Shown here: in pieces, positions 45,960-56,386 of the stretch
How positions within the stretch are numbered: the stretch's first letter is position 1
Layout: every line of letters starts with the position of its first letter
Assembly (NCBI GenBank): GCA_934047225.1
Contig: OW203984.1
Coordinates: forward strand, 1,807,201 to 1,871,200
Direction: 5' to 3'
DNA length: 64,000 nt
Origin: Ypsolopha sequella
Lineage: Eukaryota > Arthropoda > Insecta > Lepidoptera > Ypsolophidae
Translations under genes and position numbers: made by a program
Notes under the pieces: generated by a model
What the model was told of the DNA's origin: nothing
The model's input: the letters and a program-made list of their open reading frames with translations, nothing else
The model's database searches: none

Positions 45960-46525
45960 TTAGCAAACATCAGGTCCATACACATTGGGATGCTATACAC
46001 AGCCCTGCAGCTTGTCGGATACCATAGACAAGGTAAACTTCTCGTAATTCTGTGTATAGCTTCCCAGCTTGTATGGAATCTGTACCATAGACTATGGAAA
46101 ACTAATGAAATTCTACCGGAAACGCATAAAGTAAAACCCGTCGTGATGATTGTGTTGATTTGCGTTTTCGATCAGTTTATCAGAGATTTTCCGATTTTGA
46201 CGGCTTTTGGGATTCCTTCATTCCTTACATTTTTTTTCATGTGCAATAGTTTTCCATGTTGTATTATTCAAAAAAAAAAAAACCCGGTGAATTCTTGTAA
46301 GTTCGTTCGAAAATATAGTATTTTTACATCTTGTATTTTCTCGCTAGTGAGGTGAAAAGTTGTATGTGTCACATGAGCGCAAATTTATTTTGTTTCTTGT
46401 ACCTTTGAAGCCCTCACCACGCTCAGGATTCTAATTAAGAATCACTCGCTACGCTCGGACTCCGGATTCAAACTCAGCACTCGCAACAAAAAAAAAACTT
46501 TGCTCTCTTGTTGCCCAAATAACAA
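45960..46525 (+). repeat. Interspersed repeat family A, copy 2
   Basis: Collinear with 5370-5935. It begins AGCAAACATCAG and ends near CTTTGCTCTCTTGTT. This copy has an extra ATCACTCGCTACGCTCGG segment near 46442. It starts directly after the hammerhead-like motif, which may mark its true terminus. Confidence 0.8.
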
Positions 46526-46589
46526 TTTTCTTGTTAAACAAATAATTTCATTCAAAAGCTTTCTTTGTTATCGTAAATATATTGCTACA

Positions 46590-46735
46590 TAAATTAAATA
46601 AACCTTTAATTTAGTTCATGTACATTTATTATTTTATTACATATATTTTCTTTATTAGATTAAATTTGACGTGTAAAAAGTGTATATATCTATACCTGCT
46701 TTGCAAAATAAACTATTTTAATTTGAATTTGTCAT
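46590..46735 (+). repeat. LINE-like 3' tail, copy 1
   Basis: Almost identical over about 140 bp to 62681-62826: AAATAAACCTTTAATTTAGT, TTAAATTTGACGTGTAAAAA and CTGCTTTGCAAAATAAACTA, ending in TTTGAATTTG units. A shared 3' end with a short simple tail fits recent insertions of one non-LTR family, each 5'-truncated. Confidence 0.78.
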
Positions 46736-47639
46736 TTAAAAAATATCAATATCAGATCATAAAAACTTCAACTTTACAAAAAGTGGGGGCTTCATTTCAG
46801 CCTGTGTGAACTATTAAAAAAACGGTACATCAAGTCAGCAAGTAATTCACTGTATTTGTTCTCTTTAGGTGTAAATTGACAGGTAAAAAATTACCTTTAA
46901 ATAAAACCACATAATCTGTTGTCCATATCGAACAACTTTCCCAAACAAACATAAATTTAAAGAAAATAATTTGCAAAATTTACATAATTTATGAAATTTA
47001 TACAATAATCGGTCTCACAACGCTTTGCACTTTTGCTTGAATTTCGACCATCGGCAGTTCCCATAAAGATTTTGCTTTCAACAAGTAAAGTCTACGTTTA
47101 ATTCCATAACGAATTGCAGTTACAGTGAGAGCCTCATTGCGGGTAGTTGTAACACTCGTCACGTATGTGGGGCTGGATGTGCGCAGGCGCATCACGTGCC
47201 GCACTCCTCACTCGATCACACATCGACCTCCTGGAAGCCACCACCTGCGTCAGAGTCTCCTGTGTGAGAACATACTGTTTGTAATGTTGCTGAAAATTCA
47301 TTGTCACGACATGAATCCCTGAGGGGGTGTTCAGTACCATATTTCGCTGACGATTATTGTGTCCTAGTCCTGGACGCTCCATTCTCGTTATTGGGGCACA
47401 ATTATGGATCCATATGAACATCATGTTGCATCATAAAGTTCAAGACGCCATGTGAAAAAAATAGGGGTGCTTCTTTTCTATGTATTTCATGAAATGTACA
47501 ATCAATAATATACATAATTATAATCTGAAATTTGATTCAATTTCTAAAGATTTAAAGTAATTTTATATAGTAGGTAATCTGAATATTTTGCGATTATTAT
47601 TCCACAATAATATTACAACGTCTGTCGCCTTACGTACGT
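46736..47639. other. Stretch with one unassigned minus-strand ORF
   Basis: A 96-codon ORF (47134-47424, minus) has balanced composition and a product starting MMFIWIHNCAPITRMERPG. It lies next to the mariner remnant. The family is not recognised and the frame closes before anything conserved can be followed. Confidence 0.25.
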
Positions 47640-48890
47640 AGGGCGTTCAGTAAAAAGTGAGAATGAGTATGTTGCCGGTTACTTTTATTAATTGATATTT
47701 TATTTTTCGATATACTGGCCTTTTAGCAGAATACACCTGGAATACCTTTTTCCTAAGCTTAAAATTACTTCCTTAAAAAACTAGTCGTCCTAAACACCTA
47801 CAAAAATCCTGTATATACTACAGCGACTGCTGCTTCATCATTTTATAATCTCTGTCCTCTCAGATACTCCTTCAACCTTGGAAATAGATAAAAATTAATG
47901 GGGGCAAGGTCGGGTGAATTTTAAAGCCAGCATGGCGGACTTGTGAACCGGGGCATTATCTTGATGGAACAAAACAATTTTTGCTAATTTGCCTCGCCGT
48001 TTCTCGCCAATTTCGTGACGCAATTTTTCATTTGTTTCGCATACAAAAAGCCAGTAGCAGTAGCTCCATGGTCGAGATATTCTACAATGACCACCGCTTT
48101 ACTTTCCCACAAAAGAGAGCCCATGATCTTTCCGGCGCAATGACTAGCCTTTGGAGATACTGGTCTTTTCTAAGTCATAGACTGTAATTTTGTTTCTGGA
48201 TCGTAATATTGAAGCCACTTTTCATTCACGGTTGTAAATTGAGCCGATAAACGTGCAAGATCTTGTTGTAACAGTTTCAAAAAAGTTTGAGACATGTTCG
48301 GCCTTGTTTGTTCTTGTGCATCGGTAAGCATTCTAGGAACCCAGCGCGCGGATATTTATTTCATCCCAAAGCGTTCGTGTAAAATGCTATGCACACTACC
48401 AGTATAAATCTATGCTTTTTCGGCTATGAAACGTATTGTGACAAGACGATCTGCTAAAATATATATTTTTTTGCTTTTTAAACCATTTGGTCATCTTTGG
48501 TGAATGTTCTTCCACGTTTAAATTCGGCGCACCAAAGTGCAACAGTAAAATCTTTTATACTTGTGACTTGGCAATAAATAAATTATATGATGTGATATTA
48601 TGACACTGTGGAGTTTTTGCTCTTAAAGTATTCTGTAAGTCTTGATTAACTTATTTCATAGTGAAATTTTCCAAGGACAGATACTTAATAACCAATCGCA
48701 ATTATTATTTTTTTATTTCGACAACACGCTACGACAAACTTCAAACAAATGACTATCATTAAAAAAAAAGAGATATTCAAATTATGTTCTTTTTGAAAAT
48801 CTGATCAATATTCTAGCTTTACCAGCCAGTATTTACTTGTTTTAGTTCCAAAGAGTTTGTACCTCATTATCACTTTATAATGAACGCCCT
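47640..48890 (-). mobile_element. Degenerate mariner element, about 1.25 kb
   Basis: GGGCGTTCAGTAAAAAGTGA (from 47641) and TCACTTTATAATGAACGCCC (ending 48889) are inverted ends. TA precedes the left end, while the right flank reads TC, so the duplication is no longer intact. Size and ends fit mariner elements. Confidence 0.82.
47700..48570 (-). pseudogene. Mariner transposase pseudogene
   Basis: The minus strand in pieces gives mariner-like phrases: VALWWAPNLNVEEH-like near 48540, ALGSRMLTDAQEQTR near 48330, FLKLLQQDLARLSAQFTTVNEKW near 48250, MGSLLWESKAVVVIEYLDHGATATG near 48080, then a damaged catalytic-region phrase near 47950. Many stops and frameshifts prevent function. In intact mariners this protein performs TA-targeted cut-and-paste with a D,D34D active site; too much is lost to score the triad here. 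Confidence 0.75.
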
Positions 48891-48904
48891 CGTATGTGTT
48901 CAAG

Positions 48905-48920
48905 GTGGGCACGTGCCCAC
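48905..48920. promoter_or_regulatory. Perfect 16-bp palindrome with E-box core
   Basis: GTGGGCACGTGCCCAC is self-complementary and centred on CACGTG, a bHLH-type site. It lies just outside the mariner remnant. No nearby gene supports a regulatory role. Confidence 0.35.
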
Positions 48921-49430
48921 TCTGCCAACGCCTATGATTTTTATTTAGTACTTAAATTGTATTTATATAAAATGCTTATACAAATGTTTCTTAAAAATTT
49001 GGAAACAAAAACAAATACTCGAGCCCGAACCGCGCCAAAATCACGCGGCACAGACAAAGCAAAGAACTCGAAACATTTGCGGCGGGTCTCGGAGACCACC
49101 TCGGCATGTTTTGTAGAATTCTGCATGAATATTTATGGGTTGGCGAACGCGAGAGTAGCATTTTAAGGGTTTTGTGACAAATGAGTGTGTGAATTGTCGA
49201 TAACCTGGGCCCTAATTCTGAGCAGTCGAGAAACTTGGTCTTTCTGTCGAATTCTGTATTCTGTATTTTTAGGATCGAGATCCGAAAACTCGTTTTGAAT
49301 TCCCTTGAAGTCGGGTAAATTGATTCAGCAATTTAAAAAATAATTGGTGCCAAAGAAACTGTATCAAATACGAATCAAGCAAGTAGTAAAGGAAAGGAAA
49401 ATTACGAAACTCAGGGACACAGTCGAATTG
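48921..49430. other. Non-coding stretch
   Basis: A 90-codon ORF (48894-49166) overlaps a minus-strand ORF; neither has recognisable content. Confidence 0.35.
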
Positions 49431-49434
49431 CTTT

Positions 49435-49650
49435 TAGGATTTGGCTGCCTATAAGGGAGTTTACTTTATTCTTCTTTCATTGTCAACGTCACACTTTCCA
49501 TCGCGCGTAAATAGACAACCCAGATAGACATACTTATAAACCTGTTCTACTTCTATCTCAAATATTATTAACCTTGCACGCCTTCACCCCTTCATCCCCC
49601 TCTAGCACCATAACCTTTGTCTTGATTTTTCTCGAGTCACCCCCCCCCCC
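49435..49650 (-). pseudogene. Reverse-transcriptase scrap of a LINE
   Basis: The minus strand gives RKIKTKVMVLEGDEG, then after a frame break VEQVYKYVYLGCLFTRDGKC. The phrase VYLG followed by FTRDGKCD is typical of the thumb region of one arthropod non-LTR RT group. It is a short broken remnant. A run of 18 C residues (49637-49655 region) directly adjoins it. Confidence 0.65.
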
Positions 49651-49718
49651 CCCCCTTATCCCTTCTTGGCACCGATCTTGCAAGCGTACTTGTCTACCTC
49701 CTCTAAAGATGTTGTTAA

Positions 49719-50064
49719 GAGCGGTTTAGCAGCCGGATTGTGAAAAAACCCGTCTTTATCTAATGTATCGAAACAGAACACTTACATTTGAAAATTCACT
49801 CAATAGTTCCTCAAAAAAACCTTATTACTTATGTATTGTGTATGCTGCCATAGCAATGTTTCTATTGGTTTCTGTCAATCAGAATATTAAAATTTTAAAC
49901 TCTAAAATTCTAATTTGCAGTAACCAATGGAAACTGTGCTATGGCAGCGTACACAATACATAGGTAATGAGATTTTGTTGAGGACTATTGAGTTGAATAC
50001 AAGTGTTCTGTTTCGATTATTCAGAAAAAGGCGGGGTTTTCACAATCCGGCTGCTAAACGGGTC
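49719..50064. mobile_element. Foldback MITE, 346 bp, flanked by TTAA
   Basis: GAGCGGTTTAGCAGCCGG at the left and CCGGCTGCTAAACGGGTC at the right are inverted. Pairing continues through TCGAAACAGAACACTT, CAATAGTTCCTCA and TGTATTGTGTATGCTGCCAT for about 140 bp. TTAA flanks both ends (49715-49718 and 50065-50068), as in piggyBac-type insertions. The arms are about 80-90% matched. Confidence 0.85.
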
Positions 50065-50104
50065 TTAAGGCTGTTGCAGCCGCCAACGACCTTGAGTCGA
50101 CCTG

Positions 50105-50310
50105 TGTCGGGACAAATATCGACAGAAACTATATTGAAATAACATTTATATCAGCATAGTGTTTTCACTATGATAATAGCGCGCTCTGCATTACGTTGCT
50201 GGGTCTCAGGAAAACAAAGGAACTGATTTGTTGTTATAATATCGTCAATTTGACAAAGTTTCAATTTGTTTCTCAGCGTCTTCGGCTAGCGCAAAATAGG
50301 GGAAACTAAC
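50105..50310 (+). repeat. Interspersed repeat family C, copy 1
   Basis: ACAAATATCGACAGAAACTA and ATTGAAATAACATTTATATC match 63418-63470 in the same orientation, and both copies continue to a CAGCG/GCGCGC-containing part and an AAAATAGG/GAAATAGG phrase. The class is unknown. Confidence 0.6.
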
Positions 50311-50485
50311 ACCTTTCAAAATTAAATGGACACAATAGACAAAAAAAAATAAACAATAATAATTTACTCAAAGAGTAACTAAAATCGCTTCAGGCGTTTG
50401 GAAGGAGTAAGAGAACTCTTGCGTAAATCATTTGAAACTTTCGTTTTTTTTTCAAAAATTACTACAGAAATACAGTTTATTAAAC

Positions 50486-50700
50486 TTGAAATTTATTTTT
50501 GACTATGTAATGCCTATCATAAATTTTTATTAAAGTTTTTGGACCATCCGTGTAGGAGGAGTAGGCCTTTAAAGACAGGTCCAAAAGACAGGTCCAAACA
50601 TGCCTTCCTCAGCACGCAGACCGAACATAAATTAATGTGCACCGCGGGGATTGAACCCACGACCTCCAGGTTAGCAGGCGAGCGCTGTACCACTTGGCAC
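50486..50700 (-). mobile_element. tRNA-derived SINE
   Basis: On the minus strand a tRNA-like head (about 50700-50637) carries AAGTGGTACAGCGC as A-box region and GGGTTCAATCCCC as B box. A body follows with TTGGACCTGTCTTT, GGCCTACTCCTCC, GGTCCAAAAACTTT and CAAAAATAAATTT. The same body recurs at 63871-63973. The head pairs poorly as a tRNA, so this is a SINE. The BEL/Pao element inserted 13 bp beyond its head. Confidence 0.75.
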
Positions 50701-50712
50701 AATGTAATAATA

Positions 50713-50717
50713 CATTA
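50713..50717. repeat. BEL/Pao target-site duplication, left copy
   Basis: CATTA, identical to 57161-57165, directly outside the retrotransposon. Confidence 0.85.
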
Positions 50718-50781
50718 TGTGCGCGCAGCAACCCCGTTGATCGTCGCGCGCGGTTTCACGATTCGCAAAACCGTTCACAGT
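50718..50781 (-). repeat. BEL/Pao 3' LTR remnant, 64 bp
   Basis: It starts at ACTGTGAACGG and runs to GCGCGCACA on the minus strand, identical to the end of the 5' LTR. The pol stop codon TGA is supplied by this remnant. The polypurine tract and about 710 bp of LTR are missing. Confidence 0.9.
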
Positions 50782-53700
50782 GGAACACCATCTGTGCCTG
50801 GAAACAGATTAACAATGCGCCCCCGGCGCCAACACAAGGGCGGAAGGTTAGCATCCTTAATCAACACGAGGTCACCTACTTTTGGCGGATTCATTTTGTC
50901 CGTCCACTTGACGCGCTGCTGCAGAGTGTGCAAATATTCAAGATGCCAGCGATTCCAGAAACTCTGAGTGAGTTGCTGGAGCAATTGAAAGCGTGACAAC
51001 CTAGTACCAGAGACTTCCCTCCAAGGGTACTCTGGCAGGGCGGCAAGCGGCTGACCAATCAAAAAATGGCCCGGAGTTAAGGCTTCCAAGTCATTTGGAT
51101 CCGAAGATAGCGGGCACAACGGTCGGGAATTAAGGGCGGCCTCAACTTTCGCAAAGACGGTCGCGAGTTCTTCAAACGTGAGGATGGTCTCCCCAACAAC
51201 GCGACGCAAATGAATTTTAGCAGACTTAATAACGGCCTCAAATATCCCCCCCCAATGAGGACAAACCGGTGGATCAAAACGCCAGGTTATCCCACGGTGG
51301 GCAAGCGCACGGCCTAAATTCGACTTCTGATCTTCCAAAAACTTATAAACGCTTTTCAAATAATTATCAGTCCCGTGGTAGTTAGTCCCGTTGTCGGATC
51401 TAATTAAAGTAGGGAGTCCCCTACGGGACACAAATCGGCTGAGGGCCGCTACAAAAGCTTCTGTGGTAAGCGCAGACACAACCTCCAAATGCGTAGCCTT
51501 AGTGGCAAGACAAACAAAAACACACAAATATGCCTTCACAGATCTGGCGTTGCGAAGCTGAGATGCTTTTACCAAAAATGGACCCCCTATATCCGTCGCA
51601 ACTGTTGCAAAAGGTCTAGACTCCGAGACTCGGTCCGCAGGAAGGTCGCCCATTAAGGGCTGCATGGTTGAGGCCTTAAGTCTATAACAAGACATGCAAC
51701 GAAAAATGACGCCTCGGACAAGTCTTCTAGCTGAGAGAATCCAAAATTCGCGTTGCAAAATAGACAATAACGCATTACATCCAGAGTGTGAGTTCTTGAG
51801 GTGACGATCCAAGGTCAGCAAGCGCACAAAGTGTCCATCCTTAGGCAAAAGGAAAGGATGGCGAACGCCATATGGCAGATGAGCATTCCTAAGCCTACCT
51901 CCCACACGCAAAAGACCTTTGCTATCAACAAAGGGGTTCAATCGCACAATAGCGCCCTTCAACTTAGCGCGACCTTCTCTCAGAATCCTTAGTTCTGACT
52001 CAAAACTCGAAGCCTGAACTACACGAATCCATCCCAGAAGCGCCTCCTGGCGTTCATCAGGCGAAATGAAAGGTAATGACAATTTATCCTGTGGGTTCTT
52101 AACATTATGACTCCAACGCTTAATCCAAGCAGTAACATTCAGAAGTTTGTCAAGTGAACTGTACTTGTTCAGCAAGACATCTGGATCGAAGGCTGGTTCG
52201 CTCTCAACTACGGCCAAACTAACAAAACCTATTACAGGTTGATCTAACGAGATCGGAGAACCTGGCCAAGTGGAGGCTGGTCCTTTAATCCATTCCGGTC
52301 CCCACCATAACGGATGTTCGATGATCTCGGGTGCTGGGCATCCACGAGAGGCACAATCAGCTGGGTTAATTTCTCCCGGAACATGTCTCCAAATCAATTT
52401 GATCTGCGAAGCCTGGATCTGAGAGACCCGATTTGCCACAAAAACTTCCAAAGTGTGAATAGGAGTTCGCAGCCAACATAATACAATTTGACTATCCGTC
52501 CATGCAAAGACCTCGGTTAATGCTACTGAACGTCCCAGAGTAGCAACAACATGATTTAGAAGACGTGTTAACAGAGTAGCTCCTGACAACTCCAACTTCG
52601 GTATGGTCATACGAGACCGAATAGGAGCTACCTTACTCTTCGCTAGAACCGGAGAAATCAATACATTACCCACAGCGTCTTCACAGCGCAGATAGACTAC
52701 GGCTGCATACCCTCGCTCCGAGGCGTCACAAAAACCATGTAGGCTGGCCTTATAGCCTCCGGATGGAAGAAATCTTCTGGGCAATGAAACTCGATTAATT
52801 GCTGAGAGTGATGCCACAAACTCCAGCCAATCCAAAAGTAGCTCTCCATGGAGGGGCTCATCCCAAGACAGCTGGGCAGCCCACAATTTCTGTAAAAAGC
52901 ATTTAGCCCAAAATATTACAGGACTGATCCAGCCATTTGGATCAAAAGTTCGGGCGACCGTGGACAGCACTGATCGCTTGGACCAACTCTTTGGAGTCTG
53001 CAAATCCAAACAATAAGTAAAGATGTCCGGGACTGGTCTATACTGGACTCCAAGGACTGCTAGCATATCCGGATTCTCCGGATTCTGAAAGATATGAGGA
53101 CTCTGTTGGTGCTCCTCGGGCAAATCAGCAAGGAGACGAGGTGAGTTAGACAGCCATTTTCGTAACTCATAGCCACCAGCCTTCATCAGACCTATCAATT
53201 CATCCCTCAGAACGAGTGCCTCCTCTTCAGACGCGGCTCCGCTACAACAATCGTCGACATAGACGTCTTCCTCCAAGATGGCCGATGCACGAGGAAACCT
53301 AAGTCGTTCCCTTTTAGCGAGCTCCAAGAGCGATCGAATCGCAATAAATGGACTAGACCTCAAACCATAGGTGTTAACCCTCAATTCGTACACCATCATG
53401 GGATCGTCAGGATTTTCTCTCCACAAAATCAACTGATAACGCCTGTCATCACGATGAATCACCGTCTGCCGAAACATCTGTCGTATGTCGGCAACAAACA
53501 CGATTGCATGTCGACGGAATCCTGTGAGAATATCTCCCATATCCCGATGCAATTTTGGTCCGGTATGGAGACACTGGTTCAAGGACACACCTGAAGTGGT
53601 GGGCGCCGATCCGTCAAAAACGACCCTTATCTTTCCACCCGGACTCTTCAAGACAGCGTGATGAGGAAGAAAGTAATGCTCCACTGAGCGATAATCCAAG

Positions 53701-54588
53701 TTGGACACGGACATGTGACCCAAATCTTCATACTCACACATGAACTCGATATACTTCTTCCGAAGTTCGGGATCCCGTTTCATACGGCGTTCCATGGAGA
53801 TCAATCTTCGTTCTGCCATTTGCCGAGAATCACCAAGTGGAGGACGATTCGCCAAAAAGGGAAGTCGAGTTACAAATTGACCGGAAGACAAACGACAAGT
53901 ATTGTTCCGATAGAACCTTTCGCACTCGTCGTCGTCTGGATTCGATCGAGGCGTCGAAGGAACCTCTTCAACTTCCCAAAACTTCTGAACGGCATCTGAA
54001 AGCGTAGATCCAATACGCAGTCCATCCTCCTCAATAGATACGGTCGAAACCGGAAGGAAATAGTGGGAAAATAGAAATAAATGGAAAAATAGTGGGAACC
54101 ATTACTAGACCACCAGGCTGCAGAACTTTCCAAGAACCAACACAAAGCTGTCCTAAAACATTACTCCCCAATAGAAGGTCAACAGGACCTGGAGTATGGA
54201 AAGCAGGGTCAGCCAGAACTAAACCCGTAGTCAAACCCACAATAGATGGAGGAAGGTTTACTCGCGGATGATCACCCAATATATTTTCCAGAACAATGAC
54301 TGGAACCTCAATTTTACTGGTTCCAGTTGACACATGCGAAAGCGCCACACATGTGTGACCAATCCGATTGGTCACCTCAACATTTCCCACTCCATAAACG
54401 GGGAAGGGGGGTGGACCAATGCGAAGATTTAATTGGTTCACCAACCAAGCAGAGGCAATACAACCCTGGGCACCCGAGTCCAAACAAGCCCGGACAATGA
54501 TGGAGTTGCCCGTCGGATCCCATACTCTAACAGAGACCGTGGGTAAAAGGATGGTCTCTGGGGTCTCTGCTGGGTGAACCTCGAATCC
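50775..54588 (-). pseudogene. BEL/Pao Pol (protease, RT, RNase H, integrase), frameshifted and C-truncated
   Basis: After the Gag TAG the same frame continues through ETILLPTVSVRVWD to the protease motif CLDSGAQG (near 54483) and stops at 54031. The next part (from SIEEDGLRIG, near 54030) is one nucleotide out of frame and then open to 50775. Domains in order: RT with VVFDGSAPTTSG, FVADIRQMFRQ and the active-site YVDD; RNase H with AWTDSQIVLCWLR; the integrase H2C2 finger (HSGCNALL ... CMSCYRL); the integrase core with D in VATDIGGPF, D in RSDNGTN and E in GIFEAVIKSAK; and a C-terminal DUF5641-like region ending GRIVNLFPGTDGVPL. Full BEL Pol continues beyond GTDGV, so roughly the last 30 residues are gone. 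All catalytic residues seen are conserved. Confidence 0.92.
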
Positions 54589-56145
54589 CTAGCGGCCATG
54601 GCCGTAGGGCGATGAATCTCTCCCTAAATTTGGGAGAGGTGGATACTCATCCGCCCTGTCGTCACCTCTATAATCCTGCACATGTGCTGGTGACGGAGGA
54701 GAAGGTCTATGAGGGACACGTCTTGGGGATGAGGGGTTCAAATTGCGACGTGCAGTTGAGTTCTCCGCCACTCTAAAATCGTCACCTCTAGGGGTAAACG
54801 ACAGTCTACCCCCGCCCGTAAGGGCTCGATTTTGGGATCTAGGCTGAGTTGGCGGGTCCGGAGTTCTGCGGCCATCACTGGCAGGTGACTGCCGCTCATT
54901 GTTATGAGCACCGGTACCCTCTTGGTTGCGATTCTGACACAGAATAAAATTATGTGCGCCACCACACTGCCTACAAGGGCGAGATTGAGGGCAATCCCAC
55001 TGGAAGTGCCGTTCCAGGCAGTAGTAGCATCGCCGCGCGTCCCGCGCTATATGACGGCGCAAGCTCACATTCAGGGCACCAAACTTCGGGCAATTGAGCA
55101 TTCGATGCCCGGAGCGCTTGCAGTGGTGGCACGGTAAGGGCTCCTCTTGCATGGCTCCATAGCTGGGTCGTGGCTGTCGAGTCACAGGCGGACCCTGTTG
55201 CCTGGTCAATGGCCGCTCATGCCGATTAGTAACTTGAGGGTCCTGGGGGGCATATTCTCCAACTGTGTCGACACGGCGACACTCATCCTCCAAAAATGTT
55301 TGGAGATCCGAGTACAACGGCAGATAAGTTGAGCTGTCTCCCCCATACTGTCGCTCGAAGCGCAACCTCATGTCCGCGGGCAGCTTTGCCAGCACAATGT
55401 GAAGAAGCAGGAACGACCATTGGTCGACCGGCAAATCCAAACGCCGCAAGGCGTTTAAGGACACCAACACCGGGTTTACGATCTCGGTCCGGAGTGCAGA
55501 CTCCCTAGAAACCCGGGGTAAACTCAAAATTTTTCCAACATGGGCGTCTGCCAAGCGTCGCACGTTGTGGTATCGACGCTTTAACAATTCTTTGGCAGTT
55601 TCATAACTGCCACCATCTACAGCCAAATGCTGCACAATCCCCAATGCTTCTCCCCTCAGTGAACCCAGAAGATAGGCCATCTTCTGGGCTGGCAACAAGT
55701 CCGGGTGGTTATCTACCAGGCTTTCAAAAAGGCCATAATAACTCAGCCAACAATTCAATTGGCCATCAAAACTTGGGAGATCTAAAGTGGGGAGACGACT
55801 CATAACGGTGTGGGCACGAGAACCCGCATTCTCAGCAACGAGAATGGGCGGCTCAGCGACAGCCTCCTTAATAGTATCCGCGAAGTCATATATCTGAGCA
55901 TAGTCAGCGTCCAATCGCTCTCTCTGCTCCTCCATGGTGTCAGCATCAGAGGAGTTGAGGAATTCTAACCCCGCAACGTAAACCGCGTCTACAGTTTTCA
56001 AACGACCAGCCATCTCGCTCGCCCGGGCAAACAATGCCTTGGTCCGGTCCGGTCGAGTGCTCAAAGCGACAGCGGAGGAGAACCATCGAAGTTCGGCGGT
56101 CAGCGCTGCCGAAAAAGCCGCAAAACTATCACCCTTGGGAGGCAT
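54589..56145 (-). CDS. BEL/Pao Gag, 518 aa
   Basis: Structural protein that would form cytoplasmic virus-like particles and bind element RNA. It starts at the ATG at 56145 (MPPKGDSFAAF). The region RLPTLDLPSFDGQLNCWLSY belongs to the Gag core typical of Pao/BEL elements. Three zinc-knuckle-like cysteine clusters follow near residues 335-410 (CHHCKRSGHRMLNC, CYYCLERHFQWDC, CRQCGGAHNFILC). The C-terminus is Pro/Arg/Ser-rich. The ORF ends at a TAG that lies in the same frame as the downstream protease, so a single codon separates Gag from Pol. The length is normal. Confidence 0.93.
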   Translation of the reverse strand: MPPKGDSFAAFSAALTAELRWFSSAVALSTRPDRTKALFARASEMAGRLKTVDAVYVAGLEFLNSSDADTMEEQRERLDADYAQIYDFADTIKEAVAEPPILVAENAGSRAHTVMSRLPTLDLPSFDGQLNCWLSYYGLFESLVDNHPDLLPAQKMAYLLGSLRGEALGIVQHLAVDGGSYETAKELLKRRYHNVRRLADAHVGKILSLPRVSRESALRTEIVNPVLVSLNALRRLDLPVDQWSFLLLHIVLAKLPADMRLRFERQYGGDSSTYLPLYSDLQTFLEDECRRVDTVGEYAPQDPQVTNRHERPLTRQQGPPVTRQPRPSYGAMQEEPLPCHHCKRSGHRMLNCPKFGALNVSLRRHIARDARRCYYCLERHFQWDCPQSRPCRQCGGAHNFILCQNRNQEGTGAHNNERQSPASDGRRTPDPPTQPRSQNRALTGGGRLSFTPRGDDFRVAENSTARRNLNPSSPRRVPHRPSPPSPAHVQDYRGDDRADEYPPLPNLGRDSSPYGHGR

Positions 56146-56363
56146 GTCTGCAAACCACAGAACCTAATCTACAAAAATAATTACAAAAATGGAACAAATA
56201 CAAACAAAATGAGGTAAAACGGCAACGCTTATTTGTTTCTGGGAGAGAAATTCCAAAACCAAGCTACGATCTACGAAACCGCAACATAAGCGTACGCCGA
56301 TCGTACCTCCGTTCCGTAACTTAAATCTAATTAATAAAGTGGGTTTGATTATTTAATCAAATT

Positions 56364-56381
56364 AACCACGCTCTGCTACCA
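56364..56381 (-). promoter_or_regulatory. Primer-binding site of the BEL/Pao element
   Basis: On the minus strand, 5 nt after the LTR end, TGGTAGCAGAGCGTGGTT starts with TGG as expected for the complement of a tRNA 3' CCA end. The tRNA species was not identified. Confidence 0.65.
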
Positions 56382-56386
56382 TAAAA

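Noticed and set aside
49637..49655. Poly-C run as a structural element
   Set aside because: A homopolymer of this kind is common slippage and is prone to sequencing error.
50718..50781. BEL/Pao element with 62- to 64-bp LTRs
   Set aside because: The immediate flanks of a 64-bp LTR pair do not match, while extending the right LTR to 57160 gives TG...CA ends and a perfect CATTA duplication.
50539..50967. 142-codon plus-strand ORF near the BEL 3' end
   Set aside because: It crosses the SINE, the LTR remnant and the antisense of pol, so it cannot be a real single gene.
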